Of a DNA stretch of 29,662 bases, positions 17,674 through 23,593 are shown in pieces. Position 1 is the stretch's first letter, and every line of letters begins with the position of its first letter. Below the pieces are notes generated by a model. It had not been told where the DNA came from. It saw only the letters and a list, made by a program, of their open reading frames with translations, and made no database searches. The DNA is from a virus: the IMG/VR virus record IMGVR_UViG_3300034789_000011, positions 1 to 29,662 of that record, one strand, 5' to 3'. The translations under genes were made by a program, and so were the position numbers.

Positions 17674-18890
17674 TGGCTATTCAAGATAGTGGTCAAATTA
17701 AAATATCAGATATAGTTGCAGAATTTGGTGGTACTGCTCCTCACGGTATGACCGAATATTACCGAAATGGTGATAATGTTCCCGGAAATAATACTAATGT
17801 TCCCGAGTCAGGACAAATTTCTCTTACTAACTTTTATTCTGCTGTTAATGAAATACAACAGACATATAGCTCGACTACTACAAACCTTAACTTAGCTACA
17901 GTATTCGGTGGTAACTGGGGTTCAACAGTACCTAAACGAGTCACTATTAATAGTGGCGTAACAATCGGTGCTACATCAGGTAACGCCGCAATACTTATAC
18001 CATCTGGTATGGCTGGTACTTTAGTTATTGACAATAATGGTTCTATAGAAGGTCACGGTGGAGCAGCTAATAGTGGAGCTGGAGGCAACGCTATTACAGC
18101 TACACATACAACTGGTGTAACCATAAATAATGCGTCTGGTGCATCTATCAAAGCTGGCGGCGGCGGAGGCGGTCAAGGCGGAACTGGAGGTACTGGCGGA
18201 AACGGCGGTGCTGGCGGAACTGGTGGTGGAGGTAAATATGATTATGTCGTATATACTCAACCATGTAATGATTACGCACCTAAAGGTGACTCTTCTTATG
18301 CACAAACTTATCAAATTCCCGGTAGATGTCAACAAAACGGTGGTGATGGTAGATTCCAAAACGCTCAAACATGTATGGTTCAATACTACTTACCATCATG
18401 GGTGTTTCAATGTTTAGCTGAAGCAAATACTAACGGAGGAGCTGGAGGAGCTGGAGGTAACTCTGGTGGAGCCGGTGGAGCCGGTGGAGCTGGAGGTGTA
18501 GGTCAAGGATATAACCAAACTAATACTTCTGGATCTAGTGGATCAGCTGGTGCAAGTGGAGGATCAGGTTCTGGTGGTTCTAGTGGAGGCACAAATGCCG
18601 GTACTGGTGGTACTGGAGGTGCTCGTGGTCAAGGTGGAACTGGTGGAACTGGAGGAGCCGGAGGTACATTTGGTAACTCTGGTGGTACTGGTTTAACTGG
18701 ATCGACTGGAGCAACTGGAGCAACTGGAAGCTCAGGAGCTAATGGTAACAGAACAAACGGATCTAGTGGATCTGGAGGATCTTCTGGTAGTAGCGGTTCT
18801 AGTGGATCTGCTGGAGGTGCAGCTGGTTATTATATTACTAACCGTGGTTCAATTACATTAAATAACTCAGGCTCAGTAGCCGGACAATAA
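17673..18890 (+). CDS. Glycine-rich tail adhesin (possible polyglycine-II host-binding tip)
   Basis: A 405-residue protein. Residues 1-55 (SGQIKISDIVAEFGGTAPHG, then an SGQISLTNFYSA repeat) are an attachment module common in phage tail proteins. Residues 65-155 are beta-strand-rich (RVTINSGVTIGATSG). From residue 162 onward long Gly-rich blocks alternate with a Tyr/Cys-rich segment (about 188-250) holding four cysteines. The Gly blocks read GG[TANS]GG, with Gly at two of three positions, like the polyglycine-II helices of T-even gp38-type distal adhesins. The ending AAGYYITNRGSITLNNSG resembles the C-terminal cap of such adhesins. The variable Tyr/Cys loop would then be the receptor-contact surface. 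Function is inferred from pattern and position. Confidence 0.75.
   Translation: MAIQDSGQIKISDIVAEFGGTAPHGMTEYYRNGDNVPGNNTNVPESGQISLTNFYSAVNEIQQTYSSTTTNLNLATVFGGNWGSTVPKRVTINSGVTIGATSGNAAILIPSGMAGTLVIDNNGSIEGHGGAANSGAGGNAITATHTTGVTINNASGASIKAGGGGGGQGGTGGTGGNGGAGGTGGGGKYDYVVYTQPCNDYAPKGDSSYAQTYQIPGRCQQNGGDGRFQNAQTCMVQYYLPSWVFQCLAEANTNGGAGGAGGNSGGAGGAGGAGGVGQGYNQTNTSGSSGSAGASGGSGSGGSSGGTNAGTGGTGGARGQGGTGGTGGAGGTFGNSGGTGLTGSTGATGATGSSGANGNRTNGSSGSGGSSGSSGSSGSAGGAAGYYITNRGSITLNNSGSVAGQ
18156..18826 (+). repeat. Glycine-codon-rich repeats in the adhesin gene
   Basis: Short GGN GGN (A/T)NN units, such as GGTGGAGCCGGTGGAGCTGG near 18471-18500, recur in three blocks separated by a Tyr/Cys-coding stretch and a Ser-rich stretch. 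They are protein-coding low complexity and a likely site of slippage and length variation. Confidence 0.85.
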
Positions 18891-18892
18891 CT

Positions 18893-19300
18893 ATGAAATT
18901 TACAGTAAAAGCAAAAACTCCGTCTAACGTAACAATAGAATACGAAGACAAAAGTATTGCGGTAATTCCTATTGTTAAAGGATTTACTAAAGATAATATT
19001 AAATACCATGCAGCTCTTTATAATGAAAGAGTTAGTGAGTTTGATTCAGCAGATGACGTACCAGTCACAGTTGGAGAAGTATTAGAAACAACAGTAGAAC
19101 TAGATAAAGATGCTACTTATAAAGAAGCTAGAGAAGCACACTATCCCTCAGTAGCTAAACAACTTGACGTCGCATACTGGGCAAGAAATGGTGATGATGC
19201 TCCACAGAAAAAAGTAGATGAAGCAATTAAATTAGTCAAAGATACTATACCTAAAACTTGGACAGGTAAGCAAAGTCAGATTGCATCTTTAATGGATTAA
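18893..19300 (+). CDS. Putative tail fibre assembly / tail accessory protein
   Basis: A 135-residue protein just downstream of the fibre cluster. The N-terminal half is beta-rich (FTVKAKTPSNVTIEYEDKSI). The C-terminal half contains AHYPSVAKQLDVAYWARNGD (about 93-112) followed by an amphipathic helix and VKDTIPKTW. The YP-x-x-x-x-QLD pattern ahead of a VK-x-x-x-P ending is widespread in small phage tail or fibre-assembly proteins, which supports a fibre-related role. No enzyme motif is visible, and no SD precedes the ATG. The assignment is a family-style inference, not a firm homology. Confidence 0.5.
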   Translation: MKFTVKAKTPSNVTIEYEDKSIAVIPIVKGFTKDNIKYHAALYNERVSEFDSADDVPVTVGEVLETTVELDKDATYKEAREAHYPSVAKQLDVAYWARNGDDAPQKKVDEAIKLVKDTIPKTWTGKQSQIASLMD

Positions 19301-19304
19301 TTAT

Positions 19305-19709
19305 ATGAGACCACCAGATTACTTTAAAAATCCATTTGTAGAAACTACAGAACTATATAGAACTGTTGATATTTATGAAAGAATAAACTTAAATATGTTG
19401 TATATAGTTCCTATAAATAGAATTTTTATAAGAACAGAACCTCATGTTAAAAAATTAAGAGTAGTAGAAGCTGATTATAGATATCCGGGAATACTATATA
19501 AATCTAAATTAGATCCATTAAATACGACAGTTAAAGAAGAGTTCTGCATATTTGACGGAACTCATCGAGTACATAAAATGTTAATGGATGGTAAAACTGC
19601 TGGTGCGTTTTTTATAATAGAGCCAAAGGTTTTTGAAGGTTTAAAATACAGAGGAGCTAAGACAACTAATACGTGGAGAAGCACTGGTTGTCTTGGGTGC
19701 ATGGAATAA
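19305..19709 (+). CDS. Small protein with ParB/sulfiredoxin-like FDGTHR motif
   Basis: A 134-residue protein of unknown function. Residues 82-90 (IFDGTHRVH) and the helix after them resemble the nucleotide-binding D-G-x-H-R motif of ParB/sulfiredoxin-fold proteins. Family members bind or hydrolyse nucleotides such as CTP or ATP. The remaining sequence is short and strand-rich, and there is no helix-turn-helix, so this is not a partitioning protein. It ends with a CLGC pair. Its TAA overlaps the next ATG (TAATG at 19707-19711). Its place among tail and lysis genes gives no clear clue to role. Confidence 0.5.
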   Translation: MRPPDYFKNPFVETTELYRTVDIYERINLNMLYIVPINRIFIRTEPHVKKLRVVEADYRYPGILYKSKLDPLNTTVKEEFCIFDGTHRVHKMLMDGKTAGAFFIIEPKVFEGLKYRGAKTTNTWRSTGCLGCME

Positions 19710-20107
19710 TGGAAATACCTACAATAGTATTACCTGATATTAAAAAGATAGAGACTGTCGAAATACCTATACCTACAGCTGACGTGCCATATTATACACC
19801 TATGGTAGTTCCTCCTAGCGATCTACGAGATCAAGAGGATGAGCCTGTCAAGACTGTAGAAGAAACACCCGAACCACCTACACTTAAAATACCGTTTATT
19901 AAGCAGCCAATACCACAACCTTCTACTGAGGTTGTAGTTACGGCTCTTACAACGGCGGTTGTAGCTGTATCAACGACAACGTTATCGCAGCCTATAATCG
20001 AATGGATACGTAAAAAGATTCAGAAATTCCTACAAGATAAAATCACCACATGGAGAAAAAACCGGAAGAACAAAAAGGACTCTTCAAAAGAATCAAAGAA
20101 GGAATAG
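19709..20107 (+). CDS. Proline-rich single-span membrane protein
   Basis: A 132-residue protein whose ATG overlaps the upstream stop; I reject the longer in-frame start at 19673 for that reason. Residues 1-70 are Pro/Ile/Val-rich with alternating acidic residues and would be extended. Residues 73-99 (STEVVVTALTTAVVAVSTTT) form a possible membrane span. The tail is extremely Lys/Arg-rich (WRKNRKNKKDSSKESKKE). It overlaps the holin candidate by 58 bases in another frame. A membrane-anchored basic tail next to a holin could belong to the lysis module, but a structural role is equally possible. No family is recognised with confidence. Confidence 0.6.
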   Translation: MEIPTIVLPDIKKIETVEIPIPTADVPYYTPMVVPPSDLRDQEDEPVKTVEETPEPPTLKIPFIKQPIPQPSTEVVVTALTTAVVAVSTTTLSQPIIEWIRKKIQKFLQDKITTWRKNRKNKKDSSKESKKE

Positions 20108-20334
20108 ACGATCATGAAGAACAGATGGTGGTACTGGGGGCGATGGTTCGTCTTGGTGTCGTTATCTGGTCTGGGTTTATCATAACCCTAAATTATGTCG
20201 AACTACCCATGGTTAAAAAGAGTCCCGGTGGGGATATCACATTCCCAGCTTCAATATTTACAGGAGCACTCGCCACCTTTGGCTTGTCCACTGGCAATGG
20301 TAAAAAAGACAAAGAGACAAAACCAAAGACATGA
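20050..20334 (+). CDS. Holin candidate
   Basis: A 94-residue protein with a charged N-terminus, a hydrophobic segment at about 26-50 (MVVLGAMVRLGVVIWSGFII), a second at about 64-80 (FPASIFTGALATFGLS), and a highly charged Lys/Asp C-tail. Small size, two spans and a polar C-terminus fit phage holins, which open the inner membrane at lysis. No endolysin gene is recognisable in this window, so the usual holin-endolysin pairing cannot be confirmed. It overlaps the previous gene by 58 bases and the next by four (ATGA). Confidence 0.55.
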   Translation: MEKKPEEQKGLFKRIKEGIDDHEEQMVVLGAMVRLGVVIWSGFIITLNYVELPMVKKSPGGDITFPASIFTGALATFGLSTGNGKKDKETKPKT

Positions 20335-20687
20335 CTAAATGGATAATACTCTTAAGCCTGTTGTCACCCGCAGTTGCAAGAGCAAACACTGTCACGCCCC
20401 AGTTCACAACAGGGTCGATGCAGTCAACAACGACAACAACCCAAACTATAACAGAAGAGATAGTACACGAAGTAGAAGGAGCAGAAGTAAAAACTTGGTC
20501 TGGAACAAATGTTACACCAAGTGCTGCGATTGGTGCAGACGGTACAACTTATTCAGTAATAAACAACGCAACCGAATGGGATCTACAGATCACCACGAGA
20601 GACGCAGGCGTAATCGAAACGATAACAATAGACAGAACAATAGAAACAGATTCTACTACAAACTCTTACTCTATCTTTGCACAATAG
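20331..20687 (+). CDS. Secreted small protein with signal peptide (unknown function)
   Basis: A 118-residue protein starting in an ATGA overlap with the holin candidate. Residues 1-19 are a signal peptide (KWIILLSLLSPAVARA, cleavage expected after ARA). The mature part is Thr/Ser-rich and beta-prone: TTTTTQTITEEIVHEVEGAE, then NVTPSAAIGADGTTYSV, and a final DSTTNSYSIFAQ. Similar Thr-rich sequences with a terminal S-x-S-x-FAQ/FSQ occur in cyanophage hypothetical proteins, from memory. An exported product suggests a role at the envelope or in the virion. Its last 112 bases are overlapped by the next gene in another frame. Confidence 0.65.
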   Translation: MTKWIILLSLLSPAVARANTVTPQFTTGSMQSTTTTTQTITEEIVHEVEGAEVKTWSGTNVTPSAAIGADGTTYSVINNATEWDLQITTRDAGVIETITIDRTIETDSTTNSYSIFAQ

Positions 20688-21175
20688 GTACACCTGTATT
20701 TGCTGAAGATACAAATGTCAGCAATCCTGTAGCTGCTGCTACTGGTAACGTAACTAACCAAGCTGTACAGTTTCAGAACAATGGTGCGTCATCACGTCAG
20801 ATATATGGTCCAAACATACAATGTAATGGATCTACCATGACGTTTAGCCCTTTTTATATGGGTAATCACAGCAAACCATTTGACGAGTTTATGCAACCTT
20901 CTAGCTACACCCTAGCAGAAAACTGGGGATTCCAGATTAATTTTATGGTTCCTCTAGATAAGTCAGGATATAAGAAGTGTAAAGAGATGGCAACAAGATA
21001 CGAGGAAAAGATGAAGCTCGAGTATGAAATTACACGGGCACACAAATGTGCGGACTTAATGAAAAAAGGTTTTATGTACAGACCTAATACACCTAATGCA
21101 AAGATGTGTCAGGATATTGTACCTATAGTCAAAGTTAAACCGCCTAAAGAAAACAAAAAATTTGGATTATTTTAA
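20576..21175 (+). CDS. Second secreted protein, start uncertain, overlapping the first
   Basis: About 199 residues if read from the ATG at 20576. That is the only standard start between the preceding gene's body and the signal-like segment KLLLYLCTIGTPVFA. This start gives a 29-residue Arg/Asn-rich leader before the hydrophobic core, which is unusual. Alternatives are a non-standard start near 20650, or ribosomal frameshifting from the upstream secreted gene. The mature part has NPVAAATGNVTNQAVQFQNN, an MTFSPFYMGNHSKPFDEFMQ stretch, and several cysteines after a coiled helix (KCKEMATRYEEKMKLEYEI). A similar pair of secreted proteins seems common in marine phages, but the function is unknown to me. 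A DNA segment in this frame before 20576 is open but is probably a shadow of the neighbour. Confidence 0.65.
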   Translation: MGSTDHHERRRRNRNDNNRQNNRNRFYYKLLLYLCTIGTPVFAEDTNVSNPVAAATGNVTNQAVQFQNNGASSRQIYGPNIQCNGSTMTFSPFYMGNHSKPFDEFMQPSSYTLAENWGFQINFMVPLDKSGYKKCKEMATRYEEKMKLEYEITRAHKCADLMKKGFMYRPNTPNAKMCQDIVPIVKVKPPKENKKFGLF

Positions 21176-21277
21176 ATGAGCACACTAACACTACAATGGG
21201 AAAGAGAAGCTAAAGCAAGAGCTGAAGCTGCAAAGAAAAAAGCACCTAAAAAAGCTAAGAAAGAGGAGACTAAATAA
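21176..21277 (+). CDS. 33-residue Lys/Ala-rich small protein
   Basis: ATG 21176 follows the preceding TAA directly, and the frame ends at TAA 21275-21277, which overlaps the next ATG. The sequence is a single charged helix dominated by Ala, Lys and Glu (EAKARAEAAKKKAPKKAKKE). Its exact packing between two coupled genes supports translation. Function is unknown; a nucleic-acid-binding or charge-neutralising peptide would be guesswork. Confidence 0.6.
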   Translation: MSTLTLQWEREAKARAEAAKKKAPKKAKKEETK

Positions 21278-21435
21278 TGTTAGGATTACTTAAACCACTT
21301 GTTTTAACAGGACTAAAAAGCCCTAAGTTTAAGCAATTTGTAGTTGATCTATTAGAAAAGCTAGTAGAGCAAACAGATAACAAGCTAGATGACAAAGCAC
21401 TAGCTATAGTTAAAAAAGGTCTAGACATAGAATAA
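21277..21435 (+). CDS. 52-residue small helical protein
   Basis: It starts in a TAATG overlap and ends one base before the next ATG. It has a hydrophobic N-terminus (MLGLLKPLVLTGLKSPKFKQ) and an amphipathic helix with regularly spaced Leu and Lys to the end. There is no full-length membrane span. The tight spacing on both sides and neighbour-like codon use support a real gene of unknown function. Confidence 0.65.
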   Translation: MLGLLKPLVLTGLKSPKFKQFVVDLLEKLVEQTDNKLDDKALAIVKKGLDIE

Positions 21436-22029
21436 ATGACAAATTCCATCCAAGTTATAGATGATTTTCTACCTAACGAAGTATTTGAAGCTTTTGCATA
21501 TACATGTATGACTGAAGCTATTTATGCACCAAGTGATTCAACTGCCGGACTTGACGAATGTGATGGAAGTATAAATAAGTTTGGTGAAGATTTAACTCCA
21601 GTAGATCAAAAAAATTTTGCTGAAGTAATGTTTCAAGCTCTTTTATTTCGTAGGAATCCTTCATATAATATAGTACATGATGTTTTTTCTTGTTACCCTT
21701 TATTTTATAAAAAACTTGAAGAACTTTTAAATGTAAAACGTTGGTGGATACTACGACTTAATGCTACCATGGGTCAGTCAAAACCTCATCAAGGTCGGTA
21801 TCATGTTGATTTTGATGAAGAACATGGAGAGCTTTTTGCTAATACTACAACGGCAATTTTATATTTAAACACAAATACAGGCGGAACTAAATTTAGAGAC
21901 ACCGGCGAGTTTGTTCAATCTAAAAGAAATAGATTAGTAATATTTCCAACTCATACTTATCATGCAGGTGTCTGGAGTACAGACGCAAAACTTCGTTTCG
22001 TATTAAACATGACTTATGAAACAAAATGA
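21436..22029 (+). CDS. 2OG-Fe(II) oxygenase
   Basis: A 197-residue Fe(II)/2-oxoglutarate dioxygenase. The N-terminus SIQVIDDFLPNEVFEAF is the standard opening of P4H-like proteins. H123-x-D125 (YHVDFD) and H176 (TYHAGVW) are the metal ligands, R187 (LRFVLNM) binds 2OG, and ILYLNTNTGGTKF (about 141-153) is the core strand-turn. It is clearly distinct from the short enzyme at 1117-1623, so the phage has two. Its location next to the terminase genes suggests action on DNA, a packaged protein or a virion component, but no substrate can be deduced. It begins directly after the previous stop and ends in an ATGA overlap. Confidence 0.9.
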   Translation: MTNSIQVIDDFLPNEVFEAFAYTCMTEAIYAPSDSTAGLDECDGSINKFGEDLTPVDQKNFAEVMFQALLFRRNPSYNIVHDVFSCYPLFYKKLEELLNVKRWWILRLNATMGQSKPHQGRYHVDFDEEHGELFANTTTAILYLNTNTGGTKFRDTGEFVQSKRNRLVIFPTHTYHAGVWSTDAKLRFVLNMTYETK

Positions 22030-22289
22030 ATGAACTAAAAAAACTACCCAGAAAAGCAACAGAGGAAAGTTTTAACGAGCTACACTATCTTGTTACAGAA
22101 GACTTTTTACGTAGAATAAGAAGCGGAGAAGCTACCACACAAGATCTAAAAGCAGCTTGCGATTGGCTAAAAACCAACGATATAACAGGTGTTGCTTTCG
22201 ATGGTAGTCCTTTAGATAAGCTTAACAAACTTCTACCTACCGTTGATCCTTCACTTGTTAAGAGGAAAGTATATGGCAAAAACAGCTGA
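22026..22289 (+). CDS. Terminase small subunit (T7 gp18-like)
   Basis: An 87-residue protein the size of T7 gp18 (89). The central EATTQDLKAACDWLKTNDI (about 36-54) and the following GSPLDKL match the T7-type small terminase pattern. It recognises concatemeric phage DNA and regulates the large subunit. In T7 the large terminase follows almost directly; here four genes (about 3.2 kb) separate them. It overlaps the oxygenase stop by four bases. Confidence 0.85.
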   Translation: MNELKKLPRKATEESFNELHYLVTEDFLRRIRSGEATTQDLKAACDWLKTNDITGVAFDGSPLDKLNKLLPTVDPSLVKRKVYGKNS

Positions 22290-22524
22290 ATACTATAAGA
22301 AAAACCCTAAAGCTGCGGCTAAACGTCGCAAGCAGCAGGCAAAATACAACAAAACAACTAAAGGTCTAGCAATACGAGTTAATGCAAACAAACTTAATAG
22401 GAAACTTGGCACTTACGGTAACAGAGACGGTAAAGACTCTTGCCATGCAAAAGGCAGTACTACTAAAGGAAAGACGTGCCCAGCAAAAGTTAACAGAAAA
22501 AGCAGAACTAAAAAGAAAGCATGA
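22273..22524 (+). CDS. Basic 83-residue protein (AYYKKNPKAAAK type)
   Basis: ATG 22273 has an AGAGGA SD; a TTG 30 bases earlier is rejected. It is very Lys/Arg-rich: AEYYKKNPKAAAKRRKQQAK at 4-23, then LNRKLGTYGNRDGKDSCHAK and a Lys-rich end. Proteins with this YYKKNP...YGNGDGKD...H layout recur in phage and other viral genomes, and I recall them only as uncharacterised. It probably binds DNA or RNA, judging by charge. The two cysteines and the D-S-C-H segment could bind metal. It overlaps the small terminase end and the HNH start. Confidence 0.65.
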   Translation: MAKTAEYYKKNPKAAAKRRKQQAKYNKTTKGLAIRVNANKLNRKLGTYGNRDGKDSCHAKGSTTKGKTCPAKVNRKSRTKKKA

Positions 22525-22847
22525 CCCCATTACTACCTAACCCTGATCACTATTTACACAATTTAATAACGATGACAAGTTCAGATTCAAAACGGCTCTG
22601 GAGAAGAGCTATCAAAGAGCACTTTAATTGTCAATGCGTTTATTGCGGAGAATTTCATGAATTACACAACCTTACAATCGACCATGTACGCCCAAAATGT
22701 AAAGGGGGCAGAGACATTGCGTCGAATGTTGTACCCTCATGTAGACGATGTAATCAGGAAAAGGGTAGTAAAAACTGGCTCGACTGGATGAGGTCGACAT
22801 TCGGTATAACGGACCGAGAGCATACAATCTTATCACACATAAATTAA
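22521..22847 (+). CDS. HNH endonuclease
   Basis: A 108-residue single-domain HNH nuclease. Zinc ligands are C39-x2-C42 (CVYCG) and C74-x2-C77 (CRRCN). The catalytic part is D54-H55 (LTIDHVRP), then N69 (ASNVVPSC). The KGG and NQEKG segments are typical. HNH proteins next to terminases are required for packaging cleavage in many tailed phages, while other copies are homing endonucleases. The tight ATGA/TAATG joints on both sides suggest a resident packaging-associated gene rather than a recent insertion. Confidence 0.9.
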   Translation: MTPLLPNPDHYLHNLITMTSSDSKRLWRRAIKEHFNCQCVYCGEFHELHNLTIDHVRPKCKGGRDIASNVVPSCRRCNQEKGSKNWLDWMRSTFGITDREHTILSHIN

Positions 22848-23593
22848 TGGCAAGAAGTAGAACCACTGAAAAGATTAATCTTAGTGCAAGTGTATTATCA
22901 CGAAGACAAGAACGTTTAAAATACTTAAAAGACAGGCTTGCTGGTGTTATAGAAGATCGTTCTAACATGAGTGAAAACTATCTTAGTATAGGCAGTGAGA
23001 CAAAATACAAAAAATTAAATGATCGAATAGCTAAATTAAATTTTGAAATTATGCTGCTGGAAGGTGGTACAATAAAAGATAACCATGTAGCAGAATGGAT
23101 AAATAAAAATAGATGGAAATATCAAAACCCATATACTGGAGAAGTAAGAGATTTTAAAGTAGGAGACCGTTTTAATTTAGATTATGGTGGCTACGATAAT
23201 AAAAATAAGGTTGTTTTAGAAAAGAAAGACTGGACTGGTGGTAAGCACTATCATAAATTATGGAACGCTGATCCAAATGATACATCAAATTATCAAACTT
23301 TTCAATTAGACAGGATTAGGAACCGTATAGACGACTTAAAAATTGGCAAAACATCTAACTCTATATACCAGCTTGAAGGAGAATCAGATGAAATGTTTAA
23401 TTTAAGAAAACAAGATTTTAGTGAGAAAGTTCCCGGATCAACGAGTATGTTGCTGTCAGATTTTCAGAGATCAACAGATCATAACATAGTTGAGAAAGAA
23501 CATAATATAGTTACTAATGATTTAATCGAAAAGTTAAAAATTAGTAGTAGTGAATCCAAACGTGATTTATCAATAACAAATGGTACGAACTAA
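22847..23593 (+). CDS. Unrecognised 248-residue protein upstream of the nuclease-like gene
   Basis: Starts and ends in TAATG overlaps. Residues 15-72 are helical and charged (RRQERLKYLKDRLAGVIEDR). The middle is strand-rich with many aromatic residues (NKNRWKYQNPYTGEVRDF, GDRFNLDYGGYDNKNK, GGKHYHKLWNADPND). The C-terminus is a charged helix with a near repeat, HNIVEKEHNIVTNDL. I recognise no family. Strict coupling to the next gene suggests that the two products act together, for example as a packaged partner, chaperone or inhibitor of the nuclease-like protein. That is inference. Confidence 0.75.
   Translation: MARSRTTEKINLSASVLSRRQERLKYLKDRLAGVIEDRSNMSENYLSIGSETKYKKLNDRIAKLNFEIMLLEGGTIKDNHVAEWINKNRWKYQNPYTGEVRDFKVGDRFNLDYGGYDNKNKVVLEKKDWTGGKHYHKLWNADPNDTSNYQTFQLDRIRNRIDDLKIGKTSNSIYQLEGESDEMFNLRKQDFSEKVPGSTSMLLSDFQRSTDHNIVEKEHNIVTNDLIEKLKISSSESKRDLSITNGTN

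Noticed and set aside
18156-18826. Repeats considered as a CRISPR-like or non-coding array
   Set aside because: Units are short, in phase with glycine codons, and have no constant repeat with unique spacers.
20339-20575. N-terminal extension of the second secreted protein
   Set aside because: The translation is Arg/Asn/Cys-rich and wholly inside the first secreted gene and its signal peptide. It looks like a frame shadow.
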